Part shown: positions 24,160 through 33,608 of the stretch, piece by piece
How positions within the stretch are numbered: position 1 is the first letter of the stretch
How the letters are laid out: every line of letters starts with the position of its first letter
Assembly: GCF_900156805.1 (NCBI RefSeq)
Contig: NZ_FTOQ01000003.1
Location: 248,001 to 312,000 of the forward strand
From: Roseivivax lentus
GTDB lineage: Bacteria > Pseudomonadota > Alphaproteobacteria > Rhodobacterales > Rhodobacteraceae
Length of the DNA stretch: 64,000 bases
Reading direction: 5' to 3'
The notes under the pieces: model-generated
Seen by the model: only the letters and a program-made list of their open reading frames with translations
What the model was told of the DNA's origin: nothing
The model's database searches: none
Position numbers and translations under genes: made by a program

Positions 24160-24938
24160 CCTGCCAGAATGGCAGTCCCGAGGGTGATGAACAGAGGCCA
24201 TGGGCGTCACGGGGCTGCCAGGGCCCATGCCGGTCGAATTGTGGCGAAAATCGGGCAGTCCGGGCGCGGTTCCGGCGGCGAATTGCGGCAGATTGTGGCG
24301 GGACAGGGCGTGCGATTCGGGCGGGATTCGCGGCCTTGACCCACCGCTCGGGCACCAATTCGACGCCGATTGCGAGATTGGTTCTCGCCATCGAACAACC
24401 GCCGGCGGCAGTGCGGCGGCAATGTGGCAAAGCGCGCGCCGCCGCCACATTCCGCAAGTTTTGTGCCATTTCGGGAAACAATGCCGCATCAAGTGGGGCC
24501 GATTCGACGGTTTTTCGCGAAAAAGGCGCGCAGGGCGTCGCAAGATGGAAACAATCGCGGGGTGTGGCCTGCCCGAAAGATGCCGAGGTCGGGGCCGGAA
24601 AAAGGCCATCCGACCGGATTTCAGACACTTTTCGAACAATTTTCACTTTGTTCACCGGTCGGCATCCCGTATCTCTTTGGTCAAGCCCACTGGGGGGTGA
24701 CATCTGCTGGCCACGGGGGCGGCCACCAAGAAACGGACATCCTGACGGATGCATCGGAATGTGTGGCCCGGCAATCGCCGGGATCCGCCCGAGCCCTTGC
24801 GCGCCGAAAAAGCGCGCCACAAGGCCCCGATGCCCGCGTCGCGTTGACCGTCTGGTATGTTAACGGCGCGCCTGAGGGCCGCCACCGCGGGGGCGGGGGT
24901 ACGGGACGCAAGTCCCGAGTTTGTGGAAGGGTAAAAAG
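24160..24938. other. Long noncoding region before the RTX/Hint gene
   Basis: About 780 bp. No frame in it shows a recognisable protein, and none has a convincing ribosome site. It contains a 14-bp perfect palindrome, TTTTTCGCGAAAAA (24511-24524), and the promoters for the divergent LysR gene and the large extracellular protein. Confidence 0.45.
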
Positions 24939-27900
24939 ATGCCGGATCTTACGCTGGATTGGATTGGGTCGGGGTTCAACCGGGTCAGCGACGGCCCGAA
25001 CCAGGACGGGGCAATCACCGTCGAGACGGGCGGCGTCGCGGTCGATGTGACCTACGATTCCATCTCGGACAACTCGACCACCTATATCGTGGACATCGCG
25101 GGCTACGTGGCGCCGGGTGAGGACATCGATCCCAACTCGCACCTGAAGCTTTTCGCCGAGGGCAACGACACCGGGACGCCGTCTCCCGAGGCGACCTCGA
25201 CCGTCACCTTCGATTTCCGCTCGACCGACCCGCTCTACGGCGACAGCGTGACCAATGTCAGCTTCCGCCTGAACGATGTGGATGCCGGCGCGCAGGACCT
25301 CGCGGCGGGCCCCGGCCCGGGCTTCGAGGACCAGATCACCATCGAGGCGATCGACGCCGACGGCAATCCCGCGATCATCACCATCACCTCCTCGGGCGCG
25401 GCCAGCGTCTCGGGCAGCACGGCGATCGGCCAGGTCACGACCAATTTCGACGACCCGAACGGCTCGCTCCTGATCGAGATCGAAGGCCCGATCCAGTCGA
25501 TGACCCTGATTCAGGACAATGGCGGCACCGCGCAGCAGACGGTGCTCGTGTCCAACATCAACTTCTCCACCACCGATGCCGAGGGCGGCAACGAGCCGCC
25601 CGTCGCCGTGGACGATTTCGAGTTTACCTTTGAGGACACGCCCGTCACCGTCGATGTGGACGCCAATGACAGCGATCCCGATGGCGACACGCTGACCGTT
25701 ACCGGCGTGACCGATGGCGCAAACGGCACGGCCGTGGTCGATGGCGGCGGCAACGTGGTCTACACCCCGAATGCCGGTTTCATCGGCGAGGACACCGTCA
25801 CCTACACGATCGACGACGGCAACGGCGGCACCGATACCGCGGACCTCATCATCACCGTCGAGCCCGAACCGGACGACAATGCTGCGCCGGACGCGGTAGA
25901 CGACACGGCGACCACGACGGTCAACACGCCGGTAACGATCCCGGTTCTGGCCAATGACAGCGATCCGGACGGCGATCCGATCACCACCGTTTCGGCCATT
26001 GCCACCAATGGCATTGCTGCGGTGAATGCCGACGGCACCGTGACCTTCACCCCGGATGTGGGCTTCACCGGCACGGCCGAGATCGGCTACGCGATCGAGG
26101 ATCCCTCAGGGGCGAGCGACAGCGCGACCGTGACCATCACCGTGACGGACCCGCCGAACCAGCCGCCGGTCGCCGCGGACGACACCGCCCTGACCGACAA
26201 CGAGACGCCGGTCACCGTCGATGTCGCCGCGAACGACACCGATCCGGATGGCGACACGCTGACCGTGACCTCCGTCAGCACGCCAGCCAACGGCATCGCG
26301 GCGATCAACGGCGACGGCGACGTGCTCTACACACCCAATCCGGGCTTCGTCGGTGAAGACACCATCACCTACACGATCGACGACGGCAACGGCGGCACCG
26401 ATACGGGCGAGCTCATCGTGACCGTGGTCGAGCCCGGTCCGTCCGATGGCCGCATCGACGCGGACGTCTTCCCCGTGCCGGCGGCGGATCAGCCTCTCGA
26501 TCCTCTCGACGGCAATGACGAGGATCCCGATCCGGACGACAACCGCGACTCCGTCAACGACGGCGGCTCCGGCAACCTGATCGCGACGGGCGACGATGCC
26601 GACACGATCTCGGGCAATGGCGGGAATGACACGATCTTCCCCGGCATCGACGACGACGTGGTCGGCGGTGGAGGCGGAGACGATTACATCGAGGACGTCC
26701 AGGGCGCCGACACGATCCGCGGCGGGCAGGGCAACGACACGATTATCGCCGGTTTCGACACCTTCTCCGATTACGAGAACGACGATCCGAGCTTCCCGCT
26801 CACCATCGGCGGCACCACTTTCGACAGCGATCCGAACACCGAGGATGGCCGCGACTACGTCGAAGGCAACCAGGGCAACGATGTCATCTCCACGGGCGAC
26901 GACCGCGACACGCTTGATGGCGGTCAGGGGAATGACACGCTCGATGGCGGGATCGACGACGACCTGATCATGGGCGGGCAGGGGGACGACATCCTGCTCG
27001 GCGGCCATGGCTCGGACACGCTCGATGGCGGTCAGGACAACGACCTGATCGACGGCTCCGCACCGGCCTCGCTCGAGATCCCCGACGATCTCGACCCGCA
27101 GACCGAGAACGACCGCGACCTGCTGCAGGGCTTCCTCGGCAACGACACGCTGATCGGCGGCGATGACGACGACACGCTCGAGGGCGGCTCCGGCGAGGAC
27201 CAGCTCGATGGCGGCATCGACGACGACCTTCTGAGCGGCGGTGACGACAACGACACGCTGATCGGCGGCGACGGCAACGACACGCTGAACGGCGATGGCG
27301 GGCTCGACTTCATCGATGGTGGCGCGGATCGCGACACGATCGTCGTCTCCTCGGCCTCCGATGCCTCGCAGCCCGACCCGGCCAATCCGGGCGAATTCTT
27401 GGGCGATACGGTCCAGGGCGGCAATGCGGGCGACGATTTCGACACACTGGACCTGTCCGGTGTGGGCGAAAAGGATGTCGACTGGCGCCTGGTCAACGAG
27501 CGTCCCGACGATGACGGCCCGGGCAACCCCTCGAACGGCATCGACGGCACGATCGAGTTCCTGAACGGCGCGGGCGAAGTCACCGGCTCCATGGATTTCT
27601 TCAACATCGAGGAAATCGTGCCCTGCTTCACGCCCGGCACCAAGGTCGCGACGCCACAGGGCGAGCGTCTGGTCGAGGATCTGCGCGAAGGCGACAAGAT
27701 CATCACCCGCGACAACGGCCTGCAGGAAATCCGCTGGGTCGGCCGCAAGGACCTGACCGGGTTCGAGCTGGCGCGCAAGCCGCACATGAAGCCCATCCTG
27801 ATCCGCGCCGGATCGCTCGGAAACAACCTGCCCGAGCATGACATGCTGGTCAGCCCCAACCACCGGATGCTGGTCAACAACGACAAGACCGCGCTCTATT

Positions 27901-28205
27901 TCGAGGAGCGGGAGGTCCTGGCCGCGGCCAAGCACCTCACCGGTCTCGAAGGGGTCGACGAGGTCCGCGCGCTGGGCGTCAGCTACATCCACTTCATGTT
28001 CGACCGCCACGAAGTCGTGCTCGCCAACGGCGCCTGGACCGAAAGCTTCCAGCCCGGCGATTACAGCCTGAAGGGCATCGGCAACGCGCAGCGGAACGAA
28101 ATCCTCGAACTGTTCCCGGAGCTGGCCGAAACCGAGGGTCTGAAGGGCTATGCCGCGGCACGCCGCTCGCTGAAGAAGCACGAGGCGCGTCTCTTGACCA
28201 GGTAA
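24939..28205 (+). CDS. Large extracellular protein: Ig-like repeats, RTX repeats and C-terminal Hint domain
   Basis: 1088 aa from the ATG at 24939 (GGAAGG upstream). No N-terminal signal peptide. Residues 1-215 are a beta-rich region of unknown type; about 217-500 hold three cadherin/Big-like repeats of roughly 95 residues (PPVAVDDF..., DTVTYTIDDGNGGTDTADL); about 545-835 carry many RTX nonapeptide-type Ca2+ sites (GGxGNDTLDGG); about 894-1040 form a Hint module starting at Cys896 (CFTPGTKVATPQGERLVEDL ... HDMLVSPNHRMLV). RTX without signal peptide implies type I secretion. Hint modules can self-cleave; here one caps the C-terminus. No transporter genes for it lie nearby. A terminator follows. 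Confidence 0.88.
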   Translation: MPDLTLDWIGSGFNRVSDGPNQDGAITVETGGVAVDVTYDSISDNSTTYIVDIAGYVAPGEDIDPNSHLKLFAEGNDTGTPSPEATSTVTFDFRSTDPLYGDSVTNVSFRLNDVDAGAQDLAAGPGPGFEDQITIEAIDADGNPAIITITSSGAASVSGSTAIGQVTTNFDDPNGSLLIEIEGPIQSMTLIQDNGGTAQQTVLVSNINFSTTDAEGGNEPPVAVDDFEFTFEDTPVTVDVDANDSDPDGDTLTVTGVTDGANGTAVVDGGGNVVYTPNAGFIGEDTVTYTIDDGNGGTDTADLIITVEPEPDDNAAPDAVDDTATTTVNTPVTIPVLANDSDPDGDPITTVSAIATNGIAAVNADGTVTFTPDVGFTGTAEIGYAIEDPSGASDSATVTITVTDPPNQPPVAADDTALTDNETPVTVDVAANDTDPDGDTLTVTSVSTPANGIAAINGDGDVLYTPNPGFVGEDTITYTIDDGNGGTDTGELIVTVVEPGPSDGRIDADVFPVPAADQPLDPLDGNDEDPDPDDNRDSVNDGGSGNLIATGDDADTISGNGGNDTIFPGIDDDVVGGGGGDDYIEDVQGADTIRGGQGNDTIIAGFDTFSDYENDDPSFPLTIGGTTFDSDPNTEDGRDYVEGNQGNDVISTGDDRDTLDGGQGNDTLDGGIDDDLIMGGQGDDILLGGHGSDTLDGGQDNDLIDGSAPASLEIPDDLDPQTENDRDLLQGFLGNDTLIGGDDDDTLEGGSGEDQLDGGIDDDLLSGGDDNDTLIGGDGNDTLNGDGGLDFIDGGADRDTIVVSSASDASQPDPANPGEFLGDTVQGGNAGDDFDTLDLSGVGEKDVDWRLVNERPDDDGPGNPSNGIDGTIEFLNGAGEVTGSMDFFNIEEIVPCFTPGTKVATPQGERLVEDLREGDKIITRDNGLQEIRWVGRKDLTGFELARKPHMKPILIRAGSLGNNLPEHDMLVSPNHRMLVNNDKTALYFEEREVLAAAKHLTGLEGVDEVRALGVSYIHFMFDRHEVVLANGAWTESFQPGDYSLKGIGNAQRNEILELFPELAETEGLKGYAAARRSLKKHEARLLTR

Positions 28206-28274
28206 CTATCGTTTGCAGCGGCTCGACGCGCCGGGAAACCGGAAGCTTCGGGTTGGATACGGGGCGGAGCGTGT

Positions 28275-28297
28275 GGGGCGCTTCGCCCCGCATTTTT
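28275..28297 (+). terminator. Intrinsic terminator after the RTX/Hint gene
   Basis: GGGGCG (28275-28280), a CTT loop and CGCCCC (28284-28289), followed after three bases by TTTTT (28293-28297). Located 70 bp after the stop codon, before the convergent regulator gene. Confidence 0.7.
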
Positions 28298-28383
28298 CGG
28301 GCCCGCGGGAAACGCGCGACCGGTTCCCGATGGTCGCGGGATCGGCGACGCTTGCGCCGTCCTTGGCCCGGCGCCTCAGCGCC

Positions 28384-30246
28384 TCAGCGCCACTCGCTCT
28401 CTTCGATCTCCATCGACTTGATCCGGGAATAAAGCGTCGTCGGCCGCACCCCCAGAAGCGCCGCGGCGCCGTTCGCGCCCGAAACCCGGCCGCCGGCCTC
28501 GCGCAGGCAGGCGATGACGTTCTCACGCATCATCCGCTGCATGTCGGCCTCGGTGCGGATCGCCGAATGTGCGGGCGCGGGTTCCGTCCCGGCCCCAGTG
28601 CCGCCCAGTTCCAGCACCAGCTTCGGCCCCTTCGACACGATGGCCGCGCGTTCGATCACGTTGCGCAATTCCTTTACGTTGCCGGGCCAGTCGTAGCGCA
28701 TCATCTGCGCCATCGTGCCTTCGGTGATGACCGGGGCGGGCCGGTTCAGCCGCCGGCTGGCGATGTCGAGGATATGGGTGGCGAGCAGCGGAATATCCTC
28801 GGCCCGTTCGCGCAGGGGCGCGCAGGTGACCGGGAAGACGTTCAGATGCAGCAGCAGGTCCTCGCGCAGCCGCCCGCTCGAGACCGCCTTCTCGGGCGCG
28901 AGCGTGGTGGCCGCGATGACGCGGATATCGACGGGCTTGGCGCGCACATCGCCCAGGCGCGTCACCGTCTTGGATTGCAGCGAATGCAGCAGCTTGCCCT
29001 GATGCTCCACCGGTAATTCCTGCACGTCGTCCAGAAACAGCGTCCCGCCATGGGCCAGCTCCAGCTTGCCCGGCTTGTCGCGCACGGCCCCCGGCGTGGC
29101 GCCGCGGATCTGGCCGAAGAGCTCCGCCTCCACCGCCTCGGGCGCGACCGAGCCGCATTTGAAATGAATGAGTGGACGGCGCGAACGCGGGCTCGCCTTG
29201 TGGATGGCTGTGGCGACCAGCGCCTTGCCGGTGCCCGTCTCGCCCGAGATCATCACCGTCGCCTCGGTCTGCGCCACGAGGTCGATCCGGCTTTGCACCT
29301 GCTGGATGGCGGGCGAGGTGCCGATGATGTCGTGATGCGCGCGCTCGGTGGTGATGGCCTCCTGCAGATAGGCGTTTTCCTGTTCCAGCCGGTCGCGCAG
29401 CGCGGCCACCTCGTCGAGCGCTTCGCGCAGCTTGCGCTCGCCTTCCTTGCGTTCGGTGATGTCGCGGAAGATCACCACCGCGCCCGCCAGCACCCGCTGG
29501 TCGTAGATCGGGGTCGAGACGTATTCGACGCGGATGGGCTTGCCGTCCTTGCGCCAGAACACCTCGTCCTCGATGCGGTGCACCTGTTCGAAGCGGAACG
29601 ACCGGTAGATCGGGCAATCATGCGCCGGGTAGCTTTCGCCGTTCATGTGGTGGTGGTGGATCATCGAGTGAATGTCTTGGCCCAGCAGATCGGCGGTGGT
29701 CCAGCCCAGCATCTCCTGTGCCGCGCGGTTCACGAAGGTGGTCTTGCCTTCCGCGTTCACCCCGTAGATGCCTTCGCCCGCGGCGTTCAGGATCAGCTGG
29801 TTCTGACGCTCGAGTTCGGCAAAGAAGCCCTCGGCGCGTTTCCATTCATCGAGGCCCGCCCGGTGCAGGCCCGCGGTCTCGGTGATCTCGGTGCGCCGCT
29901 CCATCAGGTCGAGGTCGATCAGCAGAAGCAGGATCAGGTCCGGATCGTGCTCGAGGAACCGCGCGCGCAGCTCGCAGCGCAGGGTCTCGCCCTCCGCCGT
30001 CCGCAGCGGCACGTCCCGCGTCCAGCCGGTGCCGCGATAGACGACCTCCTCTAGAAAGACGATGAAACCGGGCAGGGCGGTGCCGAGGTATCGGGCGAAG
30101 CGCGTAGCCTCTTCGGGACCCGTCCGCAGAAGCGCGCAGGCGGCGGAATTCAGCGCCACGATCCGGTCCGTCGCGGTGTCGAGGATCAGCGCGGCCTCGG
30201 GCAGGGCGGTGATGAGGGAATCGGATCGGAGGATGTCGTCGCGCAT
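28384..30246 (-). CDS. PAS/AAA+/Fis-type regulator with degenerate enhancer-binding core
   Basis: 620 aa. An N-terminal PAS-like region (about 10-110), a second PAS domain with PAC (about 150-270; VNAEGKTTFVNRAAQEMLGW ... IFRDITERK), a short coiled coil, a sigma54-activator-type AAA+ domain (about 310-545) and a C-terminal Fis-type helix-turn-helix (NVIACLREAGGRVSGANGAAALLGVRPTTLYSRIKSM). The Walker A (GETGTGKALVATAIH) is close to normal, but the sigma54-contact loop reads GATPGA (residues 382-387) instead of GAFTGA, Walker B reads FLDDVQELP, the sensor I Asn is Thr (IAATTLA) and the second arginine-finger Arg is His (LLLHLNVF). It is divergent from the cyanate transport and cyanase genes, its probable targets, and is unlikely to act through sigma54. 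Confidence 0.85.
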   Translation of the reverse strand: MRDDILRSDSLITALPEAALILDTATDRIVALNSAACALLRTGPEEATRFARYLGTALPGFIVFLEEVVYRGTGWTRDVPLRTAEGETLRCELRARFLEHDPDLILLLLIDLDLMERRTEITETAGLHRAGLDEWKRAEGFFAELERQNQLILNAAGEGIYGVNAEGKTTFVNRAAQEMLGWTTADLLGQDIHSMIHHHHMNGESYPAHDCPIYRSFRFEQVHRIEDEVFWRKDGKPIRVEYVSTPIYDQRVLAGAVVIFRDITERKEGERKLREALDEVAALRDRLEQENAYLQEAITTERAHHDIIGTSPAIQQVQSRIDLVAQTEATVMISGETGTGKALVATAIHKASPRSRRPLIHFKCGSVAPEAVEAELFGQIRGATPGAVRDKPGKLELAHGGTLFLDDVQELPVEHQGKLLHSLQSKTVTRLGDVRAKPVDIRVIAATTLAPEKAVSSGRLREDLLLHLNVFPVTCAPLRERAEDIPLLATHILDIASRRLNRPAPVITEGTMAQMMRYDWPGNVKELRNVIERAAIVSKGPKLVLELGGTGAGTEPAPAHSAIRTEADMQRMMRENVIACLREAGGRVSGANGAAALLGVRPTTLYSRIKSMEIEESEWR

Positions 30247-30289
30247 GGGGCCAGCATAGCGGGAAGGCGCCGGAATGCGTTATGAAAAA

Positions 30290-30302
30290 TCGTAAATTAC
30301 GA
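30290..30302. promoter_or_regulatory. Palindromic operator candidate between regulator and cyanate operon
   Basis: TCGTAAATTACGA is a perfect 13-bp palindrome, and a related half-site TTCGTGA follows at 30306-30312. It lies 44 bp upstream of the regulator ATG and about 145 bp upstream of the transporter ATG, in the divergent promoter region. A binding site for the adjacent regulator is inferred. Confidence 0.5.
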
Positions 30303-30446
30303 AAATTCGTGATAAGACCGTTGGCGTGCCATACCCTACCGATCTGAAATCATTAAATTTCTTTGTTTGCTCAAATGTTGGGCAGGGGAATTTTGTCCGC
30401 CGATCCGGCCCCGCATGATGCCGCCATAACCACGAAGGGGTCCAAC

Positions 30447-31835
30447 ATGACGATCAAGAGCTTGGGTAATCCATTCTCCGGAAAGACCGATCTGCGCCAC
30501 GGTGCCGATTGCGGCTGCGACGGGTGCATGTCCGGTCACGGGCACGACAAGGATCACGTCGAACCGACGGCGATGAGCTCCGAACAGATGATGGAGCGCG
30601 CGGTGGAAAGCGCCATCGTCCGCTCGGTCTTCGGCCACAGCGATATCGGCCGCCGGTCCTTCATGGGCATGCTGGGCGGCTCCACCGTCGCGGCGGCGCT
30701 CGCCTCGGTCTTCCCGATGGATCAGGCCAAGGCCGCGATCCTCGACAATCTCGGGCCCCCGGAAAAGACCGACCTCAACATCGGCTTCGTGCCGATCACC
30801 TGCGCGACGCCGATCATCATGGCGCAGCCTTTGGGCTTCTACGAGCGCTACGGCCTCAACGCCCAGGTCATCAAGACCGCCGGATGGGCCGTGGCCCGCG
30901 ACAAGTCGCTTTCGGGTGAATACGACGCCTCGCACATGCTGACGCCCATGCCGCTCGCCATGACGCTGGGCGCAGGCTCGGTGGCCGAGCCCTACATCAT
31001 GCCCGCCGTGGAGAACATCAACGGCCAGGCCATCGTGCTGTCGAACGAGCATCTCGACAAGCGTGACCCCACCCAGTGGAAGGGCTTCACCTTCGGCGTG
31101 CCGTTCGAATATTCGATGCACAATTTCCTGCTGCGCTACTACGTGGCAGAGTTCGGCCTCGACCCGGATGTCGACATCCAGATCCGCGTGGTTCCGCCGC
31201 CGGAGATGGTCGCGAACCTGCGCGCGGGCAACCTCGACGGCTATCTCTCGCCCGACCCGTTCAACCAGCGCGCGGTCTGGGAAGGCATCGGCTTCATCCA
31301 CATCCTGACGAAAGAGATCTGGGAGGGCCATCCCTGCTGCGCCTTCGCCGCACCCCTGTCCTTCGCGGAAGAGCTGCCCAACACCTATGGCGCGCTGCTG
31401 AAGTCGATCATCGACGCCACGCAATACGCCTCGGCCGCAGAGAACCGGAAGGAAATTGCGGCGGCGATCGCGCCCACAAACTACCTCAACCAGCCGGTCC
31501 CGGTGATCGAGCAGGTTCTGACCGGCACCTATGCGGACGGTCTCGGCGAGGTGAAGAACGTGCCCGACCGCATCGATTTCGATCCGTTCCCGTGGCATTC
31601 CATGGGCGTCTGGATCCTCACGCAGATGAAGCGCTGGGGCTATATCGAGGGCGATATCGACTACAAGGCCGTGGCGGAGCAGGTCTACCTTGCCGCCGAT
31701 GCCAAGAAGGTGATGGAGGATCTGGGCTACGAGGCGCCGGACGTCACCTACAAGTCGCACACGATCATGGGCAAGACCTTCGATCCGGCGGAACCGGAGG
31801 CCTATGTGTCCAGCTTCCCGATCGGGAAAGGCTGA
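30447..31835 (+). CDS. CmpA/NrtA-type ABC transporter substrate-binding protein (cyanate/nitrate type)
   Basis: 462 aa from the ATG at 30447 with GAAGGGG upstream. The binding domain starts at about residue 105 (DLNIGFVPITCATPIIMAQPLGFYERYGL) and contains HMLTPMPLAMTLG and GYLSPDPFNQRAV, typical of the nitrate/bicarbonate/cyanate-binding branch. Ahead of it lies a twin-arginine signal (IGRRSFMGMLGGSTVAAALA) preceded by about 65 extra residues with a Cys/His cluster (CGCDGC, GHGHDKDH, residues 22-37). Export through Tat suggests folding, perhaps with metal, before export. First gene of a rightward operon ending in cyanase, so cyanate is the likely substrate; nitrate cannot be excluded. Confidence 0.87.
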   Translation: MTIKSLGNPFSGKTDLRHGADCGCDGCMSGHGHDKDHVEPTAMSSEQMMERAVESAIVRSVFGHSDIGRRSFMGMLGGSTVAAALASVFPMDQAKAAILDNLGPPEKTDLNIGFVPITCATPIIMAQPLGFYERYGLNAQVIKTAGWAVARDKSLSGEYDASHMLTPMPLAMTLGAGSVAEPYIMPAVENINGQAIVLSNEHLDKRDPTQWKGFTFGVPFEYSMHNFLLRYYVAEFGLDPDVDIQIRVVPPPEMVANLRAGNLDGYLSPDPFNQRAVWEGIGFIHILTKEIWEGHPCCAFAAPLSFAEELPNTYGALLKSIIDATQYASAAENRKEIAAAIAPTNYLNQPVPVIEQVLTGTYADGLGEVKNVPDRIDFDPFPWHSMGVWILTQMKRWGYIEGDIDYKAVAEQVYLAADAKKVMEDLGYEAPDVTYKSHTIMGKTFDPAEPEAYVSSFPIGKG

Positions 31836-31838
31836 GCC

Positions 31839-32678
31839 ATGCCCAGCGTGACGCTTTCCCTCAACCAGCGCGCGGCGCTTCTGTCCATCGTCATGCTGGT
31901 GGTCGGCCTCCTGATCTGGGAGGCCGCCATCCCGGCGCAGACCTTGGCGACCGAGCTCACCGAATACGAACGCCTCATGGGCCTCGGCCAGGAACGGGCC
32001 GGGGTTCCGCCCCCGTCCGACGTGCTCGCCAAGGCCTGGGAGCAGCTGTCGGATCCGTTCTACGATGCGGGCCCCAACGACAAGGGCATCGGCATCCAGA
32101 TCGGCTATTCGATCTACCGGGTCCTGACGGGCTACATCCTGGCCGCTCTCGTGGCGATCCCGCTCGGCTTCCTGATCGGCATGTCGCCCATCGCCTACAA
32201 GGCGCTCAACCCGTTCATCCAGGTGCTGCGCCCGATCTCGCCGCTCGCATGGATGCCGCTGGCGCTGTTCATCATCCAGGACAGCGAGGCCTCGGCGATC
32301 TTCGTAATCTTCATCTGTTCGATCTGGCCGATGCTCATCAACACCGCCTTCGGTGTGGCGGGCGTCCGCACGGACTGGGTGAACGTGGCCCGCACGCATG
32401 AGCTGGGCAGCCTGAAGACCGCCTTCATGGTCATCCTGCCCGCAGCCGCGCCCACGATCATCACCGGCATGCGCATCTCCATCGGGATCGCGTGGCTCGT
32501 GATCGTCGCGGCCGAGATGCTCGTCGGCGGAACCGGGATCGGCTACTACGTCTGGAACGAGTGGAACAACCTCGATCTCACCTCCGTCATCTTCTCAATT
32601 CTCATGATCGGCGTCGTCGGCATGTTGCTGGATTCGGCCTTCGCCTTCCTGCAGCGCGCCGTTGCCTACGCCGAGTAA
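31839..32678 (+). CDS. ABC transporter permease (NrtB/CmpB type)
   Basis: 279 aa, about six membrane helices. BPD-type permease with the coupling-loop EAA-like motif ([37 protein letters not shown]) and [18 protein letters not shown], both characteristic of the nitrate/bicarbonate/taurine branch. Three bases separate it from the binding-protein stop; the ATPase starts 12 bases after it. Confidence 0.93.
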   Translation: MPSVTLSLNQRAALLSIVMLVVGLLIWEAAIPAQTLATELTEYERLMGLGQERAGVPPPSDVLAKAWEQLSDPFYDAGPNDKGIGIQIGYSIYRVLTGYILAALVAIPLGFLIGMSPIAYKALNPFIQVLRPISPLAWMPLALFIIQDSEASAIFVIFICSIWPMLINTAFGVAGVRTDWVNVARTHELGSLKTAFMVILPAAAPTIITGMRISIGIAWLVIVAAEMLVGGTGIGYYVWNEWNNLDLTSVIFSILMIGVVGMLLDSAFAFLQRAVAYAE

Positions 32679-32689
32679 GGAGCTTCCCA

Positions 32690-33595
32690 ATGTCGAAACC
32701 GTTTCTCAGCATCGAACGGCTGACGCAGCAATTCCCTGACGGTCAGGGGGGCACCCTGACCGTTTTCGAGAATGCCACCTTCGGCATCGAGAAGGGCGAG
32801 TTCGTCTGCATCCTCGGCCATTCCGGCTGCGGCAAGTCGACGATCATGAACATCCTCGCCGGTCTGGCGGAGCCCACATCGGGTGTCGTCAAGATGGACG
32901 GATACGAGGTGTCGGGACCGAGCCTCGATCGCGGCGTGGTGTTCCAGAACTACTCGCTGCTGCCCTGGCTCTCGGCGCTCAAGAACGTGACCTTCGGGGT
33001 CCATGCGCGCTATCCGGACTGGTCCAAGACCAAGGTGATCGAGCATGCCAAGACCTATCTGTCGATGGTCGGGCTCGAAGGTGACGTGGTGCACCGCAAG
33101 CCCAGCCAGCTCTCTGGCGGCATGCGCCAGCGGGTCTCCATCGCGCGGGCCTTCGCCAACCATCCCAAGCTGCTGCTGCTCGACGAGCCCTTCGGCGCGC
33201 TCGACGCGCTGACCCGCGGCACGATCCAGGACGAGCTTCTGAAGATCTGGGGCGGGACCGAGCAGACGGTGTTCATGATCACCCACGACATCGACGAGGC
33301 GATCCTTCTCGCGGACCGCATCCTGCTGATGTCGAACGGACCCCATGCGCAGGTCGCCGAGGCGGTGGAGATCACCATTCCGCGTCCGCGCAACCGCACC
33401 GAGATCGTCGAGCATCCGAACTATTACGCGATCCGCAACCACCTCGTGCAGTTCCTCGGCAAACGCTCGAAGGAGCTGTCGGGCAAGGCCGCGGACAAGG
33501 AGGACATGTCGCCCGAACCCGTGCGCATCGACAAGACCGGCCCGTCCGAAAGCGACGCCGAAAGCGAGCCACGGCTCAGGGCCGTGAACGACTGA
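32690..33595 (+). CDS. ABC transporter ATP-binding protein (NrtD/CmpD type)
   Basis: 301 aa from the ATG at 32690, TAAGGAG upstream. Walker [11 protein letters not shown]-loop [17 protein letters not shown], signature [14 protein letters not shown], Walker [17 protein letters not shown] and H-loop ITHDIDEA are all intact. A charged C-terminal tail of about 45 residues ([20 protein letters not shown]) goes beyond the family core. Energises uptake with the preceding permease. Confidence 0.94.
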   Translation: MSKPFLSIERLTQQFPDGQGGTLTVFENATFGIEKGEFVCILGHSGCGKSTIMNILAGLAEPTSGVVKMDGYEVSGPSLDRGVVFQNYSLLPWLSALKNVTFGVHARYPDWSKTKVIEHAKTYLSMVGLEGDVVHRKPSQLSGGMRQRVSIARAFANHPKLLLLDEPFGALDALTRGTIQDELLKIWGGTEQTVFMITHDIDEAILLADRILLMSNGPHAQVAEAVEITIPRPRNRTEIVEHPNYYAIRNHLVQFLGKRSKELSGKAADKEDMSPEPVRIDKTGPSESDAESEPRLRAVND

Positions 33596-33608
33596 CGGGC
33601 CCGGGCCG

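Noticed and set aside
26580-27320. Short DNA repeats that could suggest a CRISPR or satellite
   Set aside because: They are in-frame codons for RTX nonapeptides, without regular spacers.
26106-28181. 691-residue minus-strand frame opposite the RTX/Hint gene
   Set aside because: It mirrors the codon structure of the repeat-rich gene, has no family motif, and the plus-strand protein is unambiguous.
30336-32399. 687-residue minus-strand frame opposite the cyanate transporter genes
   Set aside because: Arg/His-rich shadow translation with no recognisable domain; the opposite strand encodes complete ABC components.
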